DNA from: Chryseobacterium sp. JAH
GTDB lineage: Bacteria > Bacteroidota > Bacteroidia > Flavobacteriales > Weeksellaceae
Reading direction: 5' to 3'
NCBI RefSeq assembly: GCF_001507335.1
Contig: NZ_LMAH01000005.1
Span: 124,001-188,000, forward strand
Length of the DNA: 64,000 nt
The notes beneath the pieces were generated by a model, which did no database searches, was not told where the DNA came from, and worked only from the letters and a program-made list of their open reading frames with translations. The stretch's first letter is position 1. Every line of letters begins with the position of its first letter. This document shows, piece by piece, positions 7,385-15,843 of this stretch. Made by a program: the position numbers and the translations under genes.

Positions 7385-9427
7385 ATGAAAAAATTAACGC
7401 TTTCTTTGTTTTTATTGGCAGGAATTTGTTCGCAAAATACGCTGAACGCTCAGGCTAAATCAACTACAACAGATAAAGGTTTAGACATCAGTTTGATGGA
7501 TAAATCTATTCGTCCACAGGATGATTTTTACAACTACGTAAGCGGAACGTGGATGAAAACCGCAAAAATCCCTTCTGATAAACCAACTTGGGGAAGTTTC
7601 AACAAATTGGCTGATGATACAGACAACAATTCGATGACAATTTTAAATTCTCTTCTGAAAGACAAATTTGCAGAAGGAAGTGAAGGCAAAAAAATTCAGG
7701 ATTTGTATGCGACGTATATGAATATGCAGAAAAGAAATGCAGACGGAATCAAGCCTATTCAGGAAAATATCAACAAAATTGATGCAATCAAGAATCTAAA
7801 AGATTTACAGAATTATTTAACTTCTGTAACCAAAGATGGTGATAATACATTCTACGGTTGGGGAGTTTACTCTGATCTAAAAGACTCTAACATGAATGCC
7901 GTTTACCTTGGTGACGCTTCGTTGGGAATGGGAAGAGATTACTATCAGAAAGTGGATGTAAAAAACACTGAAGCTCTTGCAGAATATCAGAAATACGTGG
8001 CCTCAATGTTGAAAGAGTTAGGCTATAAAAATGCTGACGCTGCTGCAAAGGGTGTTGTAGATTACGAAAAAAGTATTGCTAAACATTTGCTAACGAATGA
8101 GCAGAGCCGTGATAATACACTTCAGTACAATCCAAAAACGATTGCTGAACTTTCATCTTTGGTAAAGAATGTAGACCTTGCTTCATATCTAAAAAAAGCA
8201 GGCGTAAATACAGACAGAGTGATCATCGGTGAGATTGGATATTACAAAAACTTTGATCAGTTGGTGAATGAGAAAAATCTACCGGTAATTAAAGATTATC
8301 TTAAATTTCATATGATCAACGGTGGTGCTTCTTATTTAAGTGAAAAATTAGGAGATACTAAATTTGCTTTTTACGGTAAATATTTAAGAGGTCAGCAGGA
8401 GCAGAGAGCATTAAACAAAAGAGGATATGAATTGATCAATGGTTCTTTGGGTGAAGCTTTCGGTAAACTGTATGTTGAAAAATATTTTCCGGCTGAAGCA
8501 AAAGCTCAGATGGTTGAACTGATTGATTATTTAAAGAAAAGTTTCGCAGTTCACATCAACGGCTTAACGTGGATGTCTACAACAACAAAGGAGAAAGCGA
8601 TGACTAAATTAAATAAATTTACAGTAAAAGTCGCTTATCCTGATACTTGGAAAGATTATTCTAAATTAAATATCACTCCTGAATCTAAAGGTGGAAATCT
8701 ATACGCAAACCTTCAAAATATTGCAGAATGGCAGTATAATAAAGATTTGGCAAAAATCGGAAAACCGGTTGACAAAACAGAATGGGGAATGACTCCACAG
8801 ACTGTAAATGCATATTACAATCCTGTATACAACGAAATCGTTTTCCCTGCTGCGATTCTTCAACCTCCTTTCTTTAATCCAAAAGCAGATGCTGCGGTTA
8901 ATTTTGGTGGAATCGGCGCGGTTATCGGTCACGAAATTTCTCACGGATTCGATGATTCAGGTGCGCAGTTTGACGCAGAAGGAAACTTAGTTGACTGGTG
9001 GACGCCGGAAGATAAAGCCAACTTCGAAAAAGCGACAAAAGCATTAGCTGCTCAGTACGACAAATATGAGCCTGTTAAGGGAACTTTCGTTAACGGAACG
9101 TTCACAAATGGTGAAAACATCGCAGATCTAGGAGGTGTAAATATTGCTTATGACGCATTGCAGATGTATTTAAAAGATAAAGGAAACCCTGGTGTAATCA
9201 GTGGTTATACTCAGGATCAGAGATTCTTCTTAAGCTGGGCAACCGTTTGGAGAACCTTATCAAGTGAAAAATATATGGTAAACCAAGTGAAAACAGACCC
9301 CCACTCTCCTGGATATTTCAGAAGTTTCGGTCCGTTGACCAACGTAGATGCTTTCTATAAAGCTTTTGATGTGAAGCCTGGTGATAAATTATACAAAAAA
9401 CCGGAAGACAGAATTAAAATCTGGTAA
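7385..9427 (+). CDS. M13-family zinc metallopeptidase (PepO/neprilysin-like), secreted
   Basis: 680 residues. A type I signal peptide ends near NAQA (about residue 22). The N-terminal M13 domain is followed by the catalytic domain with HEISHGFD, where His516 and His520 bind zinc and Glu517 is catalytic; the third ligand Glu577 lies in NGENIADLGG. VNAYYNPVYNEIVFPA and the C-terminal RIKIW ending are typical of the family. M13 enzymes cleave oligopeptides in the periplasm. The next gene is a close tandem paralogue. A terminator follows at 9436-9459. The 190-bp upstream region is AT-rich without a convincing promoter. Confidence 0.95.
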   Translation: MKKLTLSLFLLAGICSQNTLNAQAKSTTTDKGLDISLMDKSIRPQDDFYNYVSGTWMKTAKIPSDKPTWGSFNKLADDTDNNSMTILNSLLKDKFAEGSEGKKIQDLYATYMNMQKRNADGIKPIQENINKIDAIKNLKDLQNYLTSVTKDGDNTFYGWGVYSDLKDSNMNAVYLGDASLGMGRDYYQKVDVKNTEALAEYQKYVASMLKELGYKNADAAAKGVVDYEKSIAKHLLTNEQSRDNTLQYNPKTIAELSSLVKNVDLASYLKKAGVNTDRVIIGEIGYYKNFDQLVNEKNLPVIKDYLKFHMINGGASYLSEKLGDTKFAFYGKYLRGQQEQRALNKRGYELINGSLGEAFGKLYVEKYFPAEAKAQMVELIDYLKKSFAVHINGLTWMSTTTKEKAMTKLNKFTVKVAYPDTWKDYSKLNITPESKGGNLYANLQNIAEWQYNKDLAKIGKPVDKTEWGMTPQTVNAYYNPVYNEIVFPAAILQPPFFNPKADAAVNFGGIGAVIGHEISHGFDDSGAQFDAEGNLVDWWTPEDKANFEKATKALAAQYDKYEPVKGTFVNGTFTNGENIADLGGVNIAYDALQMYLKDKGNPGVISGYTQDQRFFLSWATVWRTLSSEKYMVNQVKTDPHSPGYFRSFGPLTNVDAFYKAFDVKPGDKLYKKPEDRIKIW

Positions 9428-9435
9428 TCAATATC

Positions 9436-9459
9436 AAACCGTTCAGAAATGAGCGGTTT
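9436..9459 (+). terminator. Rho-independent terminator after first M13 peptidase
   Basis: Stem AAACCGTTC / GAGCGGTTT (one G-T pair) with a six-base loop and a run of T. It separates the two M13 peptidase genes into distinct transcription units. Confidence 0.8.
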
Positions 9460-9531
9460 TTTTTATGAACTTAAATGAAAACACAAACAATTTTGCCAAG
9501 AAATCAACGATTTTCATTTAACATAATTTCC

Positions 9532-9539
9532 TATATTTG
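9532..9539 (+). promoter_or_regulatory. -7 promoter element of second M13 peptidase gene
   Basis: TATATTTG, a full match to TAnnTTTG, 31 bp before the start codon. No strict TTG is found at 19 bp upstream. Confidence 0.5.
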
Positions 9540-9570
9540 ATCAAACTGATTACACATCAAAATTAATTTA

Positions 9571-11667
9571 ATGAAAAACGTAAATATTGCAGTACTTGCA
9601 TTTTCAGGTATTGTGTTTTTAAAATCGTGTGGAACGAGAAAAACTGTTGAAACACCAAAAGTGGAAACATCCGTAGCAGCTGCTGCAGAACCAGTAAAAG
9701 AAGAAATAAAAGAAGAAGGAATTAATCTTTCTTTTATGGATAAGACCGTTCGTCCACAGGATGATTTCTTCAGTTACGTGAACGGAAATTGGGTTAAAAC
9801 CACTCAGATACCTTCTGATAAAGCAAGTTGGGGATCTTTCAATGCGTTGAGAGAAAACGTAGATGATGCTTCTTTAAGTATTTTAAATAAAATCTTAACC
9901 GAAAAATATGCAGAAGGTTCTGAGGGTCAGAAAATTCAGAATTTGTACGCATCATTTATGGATGTCAGTAAGAGGAATGCTGATGGCTTAAATCCTATTA
10001 AGGCTGATTTGGCTAAAATTGATGCGATAAAAAATGTCAATGATTTGCAGAAGTATCTTTTAGAAGCGACAAAACTTGGCGACAATTCGTTTTACGGATG
10101 GAGAGTTAGTGCCGATATGAAAAATTCTAAAATGAATGCGGTGTATCTTGGCGGTCCAGATCTTGGTTTAGGAAGAGATTATTACCAAAAGGTGAATGAA
10201 GCCAACACAAAAACTTTAGCAGAATATCAAAAATATGTGGGACAGTTGTTTGGAGTTTTAGGTTATAAAAATTCAGATGCAGTAGCAAAAAATGTAGTTG
10301 ATTTTGAAAAGCAGTTGGCTAATTATTTACTGACCTTAGAGCAGAACAGAGATGCTAATTTGAGATATAATCCAAAAAATGTTTCGGAATTGTCTGGGTT
10401 GGTGAAAAATGTAAATCTGGCAAAATACTTAAAAGATGCAGGTGTCAATACAGATAAAGTGATCGTTGGTGAAATGAAATATTACCAGAATATGGATCAG
10501 TTTATCAATCAGAAAAATCTTCCGTTATTGAAGGATTATCTGAAATATCATGTAGTTAATGGTAATGCAAGTAATTTGGGTGAAAGTTTAGACAATATCC
10601 GTTTTGATTTTTATTCCAAATATCTGCAGGGTCAGAAAGAGCAAAGAGCGATGGATAAAAGAGGTCTTGCCTTGGTGAACGGTGTTTTGGGTGAAGCTTT
10701 CGGGAAATTGTATGTGGATGAATATTTCACTCCCGAATCTAAGCAACAGATGGAAATCTACATCGATTACATTTTAAAATCATTTAAAAACCACATCAGT
10801 GAAATGGATTGGATGTCTCCTGAAACTAAAGTGAAAGCTCAGGAGAAACTCTCCAAATTCACCGTAAAAATAGCCTATCCTGATCAGTGGAAAGATTATT
10901 CTAAATTAAAAGTGGAAAGTCCTTCACAAGGCGCAACTTTATATTCAAACTTACAGAATGTTTCAGCATGGCAATATGAAAAAAGTCTGGAAAAAGTAGG
11001 AAAGCCTGTTGACAAAACAGAATGGGGAATGTCTCCACAAACCGTCAATGCGTATTACAGTGGATCTAACAACGAAATTGTGTTCCCTGCAGCAATTCTT
11101 CAGCCGCCTTTTTACAATCCAAAAGCTGATGCAGCGGTGAACTTTGGAGGAATCGGTGCGGTAATCGGTCACGAGATTTCTCATGGCTTCGATGACAGCG
11201 GTTCAAGATTTGACGGAGATGGAAACCTGAACAATTGGTGGACAGAGCAGGATCGTAAAAATTTCGACGCAAAAGTGGGCCAACTGGCAGCGCAGTATGA
11301 TGCCTATGAACCGGTAAAAGGAAGCTTTGTTAACGGCAAATTCACAAGCGGAGAAAATATAGGCGATTTAGGTGGAGTGGCGGTTGCTTACGATGCTCTT
11401 CAAATGTATCTGAAAGACAAAGGCAATCCGGGATTAATTTCAGGATTTAATCAGGATCAGAGATTTTTCATGAGCTGGGCAACGGTTTGGAGAACCAAAT
11501 CGACAGATCAGTACATGATGAATCAGGTGAAAACAGATCCGCATTCTCCCGGGTATTTTAGGGCTTTCGGACCACTGGTGAATCAGGATTGTTTTATGAA
11601 AGCTTTTGATATTAAGCCTGGAGACAAGCTTTATAAAGCTCCCGAAGAAAGGATTAAAATCTGGTAA
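9571..11667 (+). CDS. M13-family zinc metallopeptidase, lipoprotein paralogue
   Basis: 698 residues. Unlike its upstream neighbour it has a lipobox (LKSCG, Cys near 20), so it should be membrane-anchored, with a charged linker rich in Glu, Lys and Ala before the M13 fold. The zinc site is intact: HEISH at 534-538 and Glu595 in SGENIGDLGG. Long stretches match the preceding protein, including the catalytic core and the RIKIW end, which points to tandem duplication. It has its own promoter element and terminator, so the two copies can be expressed separately, one soluble and one anchored. Confidence 0.95.
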   Translation: MKNVNIAVLAFSGIVFLKSCGTRKTVETPKVETSVAAAAEPVKEEIKEEGINLSFMDKTVRPQDDFFSYVNGNWVKTTQIPSDKASWGSFNALRENVDDASLSILNKILTEKYAEGSEGQKIQNLYASFMDVSKRNADGLNPIKADLAKIDAIKNVNDLQKYLLEATKLGDNSFYGWRVSADMKNSKMNAVYLGGPDLGLGRDYYQKVNEANTKTLAEYQKYVGQLFGVLGYKNSDAVAKNVVDFEKQLANYLLTLEQNRDANLRYNPKNVSELSGLVKNVNLAKYLKDAGVNTDKVIVGEMKYYQNMDQFINQKNLPLLKDYLKYHVVNGNASNLGESLDNIRFDFYSKYLQGQKEQRAMDKRGLALVNGVLGEAFGKLYVDEYFTPESKQQMEIYIDYILKSFKNHISEMDWMSPETKVKAQEKLSKFTVKIAYPDQWKDYSKLKVESPSQGATLYSNLQNVSAWQYEKSLEKVGKPVDKTEWGMSPQTVNAYYSGSNNEIVFPAAILQPPFYNPKADAAVNFGGIGAVIGHEISHGFDDSGSRFDGDGNLNNWWTEQDRKNFDAKVGQLAAQYDAYEPVKGSFVNGKFTSGENIGDLGGVAVAYDALQMYLKDKGNPGLISGFNQDQRFFMSWATVWRTKSTDQYMMNQVKTDPHSPGYFRAFGPLVNQDCFMKAFDIKPGDKLYKAPEERIKIW

Positions 11668-11690
11668 AAATTATTAATATCTTAATATGA

Positions 11691-11714
11691 AAAACGCACT
11701 TTATAGTGCGTTTT
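11691..11714 (+). terminator. Rho-independent terminator after second M13 peptidase
   Basis: Perfect stem AAAACGCACT / AGTGCGTTTT with a TTAT loop, continuing into a T-run. Confidence 0.85.
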
Positions 11715-11908
11715 TTTATTTATTTTTCATAGCTTAGTGAAAGCTAAGGGTATTATAAATCATTTTGTTATCCGAGGCTAATTGATTTATTTAAAGAAAA
11801 ATCATTACAAAATTTTGTATGTTACAGTTTTTTTATAAATTTAAACAATGGATTGGTCAAAAATTTGCTAATCCAAACCAAAATCAACAATCTCAAAATA
11901 ATAATAAT

Positions 11909-12355
11909 ATGGCAATGTTTAATTATGGTGTTGGCGGAAACGAAGTAAAGGTCGACGCTAATGAAGCTATTCAGGAAATCCAAGAAAACAAATCTCTTAT
12001 TGTAAGCCAACTTACCACAGATGAATCTTATGTTCCCGAAATTGTAACAGGACTAAAAACTGTAGATGACGTCTTCAGACATTTTCAACCGTCTGTAGCT
12101 GTACAGCATGAGACAGAAGACGGAAATATAGTAGAAGAAGAATTTCGCTTTCAAAATCTTGCAGATTTCACTCCCAAAAACCTCGTTCAGAAATCAGATT
12201 ACCTTCAGAAGCTCAGCATGGAGCAGGAGCAGTATAATAAAATTGTACGTCAGCTGAAAACCAATAAGATTCTGCGCAATATGCTTGAAAATGACCAAAC
12301 GAGAGCTGCTTTTATTGAGGCATTAAAGGACGTGGCACAAGAACTTGAAAAATAA
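11909..12355 (+). CDS. tssB: Type VI secretion contractile sheath small subunit (TssB/VipA-like)
   Basis: 148 residues from ATG 11909; an in-frame ATG at 11819 would add a Gln/Asn-rich 30-residue extension that does not look like the family. The region FRFQNLADFTPKNLVQ is the TssB hallmark (phi-x-phi then DFTP), followed by two C-terminal helices that in VipA interlock with TssC. TssB and TssC together form the contractile sheath that propels the Hcp tube. The partner tssC starts 23 bp downstream, so the two are co-transcribed. No other T6SS gene lies in the window, which is unusual since sheath genes normally sit with baseplate genes. Bacteroidota systems of this sort are T6SS subtype iii. 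Confidence 0.8.
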   Translation: MAMFNYGVGGNEVKVDANEAIQEIQENKSLIVSQLTTDESYVPEIVTGLKTVDDVFRHFQPSVAVQHETEDGNIVEEEFRFQNLADFTPKNLVQKSDYLQKLSMEQEQYNKIVRQLKTNKILRNMLENDQTRAAFIEALKDVAQELEK

Positions 12356-12378
12356 TCTAAAGAACCTACACAAATATT

Positions 12379-13740
12379 ATGGATAGTAAATTACAGGCTG
12401 CAGAAAGCCAACAACATAATCAACAGCAACAGAGCGGAAAACCTAAGGGAAATCCTGTTGAAGAATTAAATAAAATAGGAGGCTTCGGTTTTATAGAATC
12501 TGTCGTTGACGGTATCGCCAATATGAATCCTACAAGAAAAGCGAGAAAAGAAATTTTTTTGAACGATGGCAATAAGGCGGATGAAAGAAAAGAGCTTCTT
12601 CAGAAAATCAATCTTTGGGTTGAGCTTTTAGGAAGCAATGAATCTGCTGAGAAAATGGCAGATACATGCAAAACAAAAGCGCAGGCTGCTGATCAAAATC
12701 TAAAGACTAATTTAAAAAATACACTCGATGCAGCTCGACAGTTGGAAACAAACTACAGAACAGTTGCGCAGTTTTATAAAAATACTGAATTAGATAAAGT
12801 TGATAATGTTAGTATTGTCAATGCAACCTTGGAGCAGATGTCAGATTTAGATAACCCTCTATTTATTGATGCTGTGGCAGAAGAATTTAAGCAATATTAT
12901 GACCGTTTAGATCTTCGTGATAATTACTCAATTTTAGCAATTCCGGGATATTTGGGATCTAATAAAGTGATTGAGAAGTGGGCGAAAATCTGTAACGAAA
13001 ATAAAGTTATGATGGTTACAGATTTTGCGAACCTAGACAAACCTGATGACGTTGTAGATTTATTCCACTCTGCAAATCTTACGGGTGGTGAATTGCACAG
13101 AAGTAATGTTATCATGACATGTAACTGGCTTGTAGGTCGTGGAAGAGCCGAAGAAGTGGGTGAGGAAGAGAATGTAGAACTCCCACCTTCAACTTCATTA
13201 GCAGGTAAGATTCATAAAACATTGATGTCTCAGGTTGCAGCCGGTAAAAAACACGGGAATATCAACGAAGTAGACGCAGTAAAATTCGAACTGAAGAAAA
13301 GTGAAATTTCCCAGTTAGAAAAAATGGGTCTTGTACCAATGGTGAACGAGTATGGTAAGATCATGGCGTTCTCTGCTAAAACATTATTTACAGGCGATAA
13401 CATTGGTCTTCAGACGTATTCTGTAGTTCGTGTATTCGATTATGTAACCAAAGTTTTATTGGATTTCTTAAACAGAAGAGCTTTCGAAAACTGGAATGCT
13501 AAAAATGAAGACGATTTAAGAAAACAAATCGTTACATTCTTAGATGGTATCAAAGGTGCTGATAAATTAATTGAGAAATTTAAGATTGTTCGTTTCGAAC
13601 AGGATAAAGTAAATAAAGACAGAGTTTGGCTAGACATTCGTTTAACTCCGTATTTCCCAACTAAAAGTTTTGTCATTAAACTTGACGGTCATAAAGGAGA
13701 TGACGGTAACGAGTGGGATGCTGAGTATATTCAGGATTAA
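12379..13740 (+). CDS. tssC: Type VI secretion contractile sheath large subunit (TssC/VipB-like, DUF5458)
   Basis: 453 residues, the length usual for TssC. The N-terminus is Gln-rich and flexible; the body matches the Bacteroidota DUF5458/TssC family (NKIGGFGFIESVVDGI start, FVIKLDGH strand near the end). It forms the sheath with TssB encoded immediately upstream. The gene is followed by a strong terminator, closing a two-gene operon. Neither Hcp, VgrG, ClpV nor baseplate genes are close by. Function as sheath is established for the family; whether this pair works in a complete T6SS elsewhere on the chromosome cannot be seen here. Confidence 0.85.
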   Translation: MDSKLQAAESQQHNQQQQSGKPKGNPVEELNKIGGFGFIESVVDGIANMNPTRKARKEIFLNDGNKADERKELLQKINLWVELLGSNESAEKMADTCKTKAQAADQNLKTNLKNTLDAARQLETNYRTVAQFYKNTELDKVDNVSIVNATLEQMSDLDNPLFIDAVAEEFKQYYDRLDLRDNYSILAIPGYLGSNKVIEKWAKICNENKVMMVTDFANLDKPDDVVDLFHSANLTGGELHRSNVIMTCNWLVGRGRAEEVGEEENVELPPSTSLAGKIHKTLMSQVAAGKKHGNINEVDAVKFELKKSEISQLEKMGLVPMVNEYGKIMAFSAKTLFTGDNIGLQTYSVVRVFDYVTKVLLDFLNRRAFENWNAKNEDDLRKQIVTFLDGIKGADKLIEKFKIVRFEQDKVNKDRVWLDIRLTPYFPTKSFVIKLDGHKGDDGNEWDAEYIQD

Positions 13741-13758
13741 TGATTCTAAAATAAATAC

Positions 13759-13785
13759 AAAACCGATGTTGAAAGCATCGGTTTT
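13759..13785 (+). terminator. Rho-independent terminator of the tssBC operon
   Basis: Perfect stem AAAACCGATG / CATCGGTTTT, seven-base loop, followed by TTT. Confidence 0.85.
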
Positions 13786-13808
13786 TTTGTGGAATAATTT
13801 CAGAAAAA

Positions 13809-13881
13809 TTTCAAACATTCAGTTCCGTAGGATCTGAATGTTTGAAAGAGTAAGCAAAAAGAAAACGAGCTCCGTCGGAGC
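13809..13881. repeat. Inverted-repeat element with GCTCCGTCGGAGC palindrome
   Basis: A perfect 14-bp inverted repeat, TTTCAAACATTCAG (13809-13822) and CTGAATGTTTGAAA (13834-13847), encloses TTCCGTAGGAT. It is followed by the palindrome GCTCCGTCGGAGC at 13869-13881. The shared TCCGTnGGA core suggests one composite element. There is no T-run, so it is not a simple terminator. Similar GCTCC..GGAGC motifs are dispersed in Chryseobacterium-like genomes as I recall. Confidence 0.5.
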
Positions 13882-13981
13882 AGCACTTCTGCAGACTTGA
13901 AAAAATAATTTTTCATATAAATTACCCCTACTTAGTAAAATTCCATATTTTTTAATCATAAAAACACGACAAATAATAAAT

Positions 13982-13989
13982 TATCTTTG
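13982..13989 (+). promoter_or_regulatory. -7 promoter element of mutY
   Basis: TATCTTTG, a full TAnnTTTG match, 23 bp before the proposed TTG start of mutY. Confidence 0.55.
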
Positions 13990-14012
13990 CAAAATATAAA
14001 TGAGATAGCTTT

Positions 14013-15059
14013 TTGGAAAACAATACAAAAACAACAGAATTTCTACATATCGGAACCAAACTTTTGAAGTGGTATGACAGCAATGCCAGAGATTTACCTT
14101 TCAGAAATACAAAAGATCCCTACAAAATCTGGATTTGCGAGATTGTCTTCCAACAAACCAGAATTGCACAAGGCTTAAATCATTACAATAATTTTATCGA
14201 AAGATTTCCGGATGTGAAAACTTTGGCAGAAGCTCCTGAAGATGAGGTTTTACTTTATTGGAAAGGGTTGGGCTATTATTCGCGCGCAATCAATATTCAT
14301 AAAGCAGCACAGCAAATCATCAATGAACACAATGGTGTTTTTCCTACCGACTATGATGAGATTTTAAAACTAAAAGGTGTCGGGAAATACACAGCCGCCG
14401 CAGTTTCCAGTATTTGTTTTAATGGAAAAATGCCTGCTGTTGATGGAAATTTCTACAGAGTTTTAAGCCGTGTTTTTGCGGATGATTTTGATATCTCAAA
14501 TTCAAGGGCGTTTAATTATTTTTCAGAGTTGTCGCATTTAGTTATGTCTGAAAACGTTGGAGATTTTAATCAGGCAATGATGGATTTAGGCTCGGAAATT
14601 TGCAAACCCAGAAATCCTTTATGTGGAGTGTGTCCGATACATAATGATTGTCTCGCTTTTTCCTTAAATAAAGTCTCGGAATTTCCTGTAAAAACAAAGA
14701 AGGTGAAAACACAGGACTTGGGATTAAAATACTATTTCGTTCACAGGAATGGAGAATTTTTAATTCAGCAGAGAAAAGATGATTTTATCTGGAAAAAGCT
14801 ATTTGAATTTCCACTTGAAATTTCAGATGAATTAATTCCTTTTATTAAAAGTACAAAAACTGTTAATCATAAATTGACACACAAGAATCTGAGCATAGAA
14901 ATTTTTAATGTTGAGGTTGATTCAGAAGAAGCTTGGGGAAATTTTATTATTGAAAATGAATTCATAATTACCGATGTTGAAAATTCTCATGACAGATCAT
15001 TTCCTAAGCCTTTAGAAAATTATATTCAAAATTATCAATGCGCTTACAGTATTCTTTAA
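14013..15059 (+). CDS. mutY: Adenine DNA glycosylase MutY
   Basis: 348 residues, TTG start (the only nearby ATG, at 14000, runs into a stop after two codons). It removes adenine mispaired with 8-oxoguanine. Catalytic Glu43 lies in the EIVFQQTR helix and Asp144 in VDGNFYRV, after the helix-hairpin-helix LKGVGKYTAAAV. A 4Fe-4S cluster is formed by C197, C204, C207 and C213 (C-x6-C-x2-C-x5-C). The C-terminal NUDIX-like domain (from about 230) recognises 8-oxoG. gldD follows in the same direction after 114 bp; in many flavobacteria ssb and gldE lie in this interval, but not here. Confidence 0.95.
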   Translation: MENNTKTTEFLHIGTKLLKWYDSNARDLPFRNTKDPYKIWICEIVFQQTRIAQGLNHYNNFIERFPDVKTLAEAPEDEVLLYWKGLGYYSRAINIHKAAQQIINEHNGVFPTDYDEILKLKGVGKYTAAAVSSICFNGKMPAVDGNFYRVLSRVFADDFDISNSRAFNYFSELSHLVMSENVGDFNQAMMDLGSEICKPRNPLCGVCPIHNDCLAFSLNKVSEFPVKTKKVKTQDLGLKYYFVHRNGEFLIQQRKDDFIWKKLFEFPLEISDELIPFIKSTKTVNHKLTHKNLSIEIFNVEVDSEEAWGNFIIENEFIITDVENSHDRSFPKPLENYIQNYQCAYSIL

Positions 15060-15161
15060 TTTTTTTCTTTTAAGATACATTCTTTAATGTAAAATTGGAG
15101 TTCAGGCTCAAAACTCATTGAAATGCTGAAATTTGTGCCCTAAAATCTGAAATGTAATTTG

Positions 15162-15169
15162 TATTTTTG
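15162..15169 (+). promoter_or_regulatory. -7 promoter element of gldD, abutting the start codon
   Basis: TATTTTTG, a full TAnnTTTG match, with the gldD ATG only 4 bp downstream, implying a leaderless transcript. No TTG at 19 bp. Confidence 0.5.
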
Positions 15170-15173
15170 CAAA

Positions 15174-15731
15174 ATGATTAGAAAAGTCATTTTTATCTTC
15201 GCCTCTCTGCTACTCATTTCGTGCGAAAAAGAAACCAATCCAAAACCATATGGTGAATTGAGATTAGAATATCCCGCACCGAAATATCAGAAATTTGATA
15301 CAAACTGTTCTTATACTTTTGAGTATTCAGATTTTGCTAAGATCGTTGAAGCAAAAAAACCTTGCTGGTATTATATGAATTATCCTAAGATGAAAGCAAA
15401 AGTTTTCATTACCTATTTTCCAGTAAAGGGTGATTTTGCAGATCATGTAAAAGAATCTGAGAAGATGGTTTATGAGCATACCATCAAAGCAAGTTCTATC
15501 GATGCAAAATCTTTTCAGTATCCTGAAAAGAAAGTGTACGGAAATTTTTATGAACTGAAAGGGCAGACTGCTTCTAACCTTCAGTTTTACGCTACAGACA
15601 GTACAAAACATTTTGTTACGGCTTATTTGTATTTCGATACAAGACCAAAACCTGACTCTTTGTCGCCAGCAGTGAACTATATCAAAAAAGATATCATGCA
15701 CATGCTCGATACATTTGAATGGAAAAATTAA
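15174..15731 (+). CDS. gldD: Gliding motility lipoprotein GldD
   Basis: 185 residues from ATG 15174; an upstream in-frame start at 15159 overlaps the -7 element and is less likely. A short signal peptide ends in a lipobox (LLISC). The mature protein begins with KPYGELRLEYPAPKYQ, the characteristic GldD opening. GldD is an outer-membrane-system lipoprotein needed for gliding and for type IX secretion functions in Flavobacterium johnsoniae. Chryseobacterium-like strains often keep it without visible gliding. gldE, its usual neighbour, is absent on both sides. No terminator is seen before the kinase gene. Confidence 0.9.
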   Translation: MIRKVIFIFASLLLISCEKETNPKPYGELRLEYPAPKYQKFDTNCSYTFEYSDFAKIVEAKKPCWYYMNYPKMKAKVFITYFPVKGDFADHVKESEKMVYEHTIKASSIDAKSFQYPEKKVYGNFYELKGQTASNLQFYATDSTKHFVTAYLYFDTRPKPDSLSPAVNYIKKDIMHMLDTFEWKN

Positions 15732-15843
15732 ATTAATAAAATACATTAATAACTATTTTAATCACTGAGATTACTTATAGTACTAAAAATACATATGTCA
15801 TCGATACGATTACATATGATCATTAAAAAAATATAAAATACAT

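Noticed and set aside
9261..9293. Two CAAGTGAAAA copies resembling the LytTR motif on the opposite strand
   Set aside because: They lie inside the first M13 peptidase coding sequence, have a 23-bp rather than 21-bp period and lack the ACTTGGTnAA context in one copy.
7500..11667. Long repeated DNA stretches
   Set aside because: These are homologous segments of the two M13 paralogues, not a mobile repeat.
422..13904. Shared 13-mer TTCTGCAGACTTG near 423 and near 13888
   Set aside because: A single 13-bp match in 64 kb is expected by chance in AT-rich DNA and has no further flanking similarity.
15327..15746. 139-codon open frame on the minus strand over gldD
   Set aside because: It is the antisense shadow of gldD: low-complexity Phe/Cys/His content, no signal of a family, and gldD itself is well supported.
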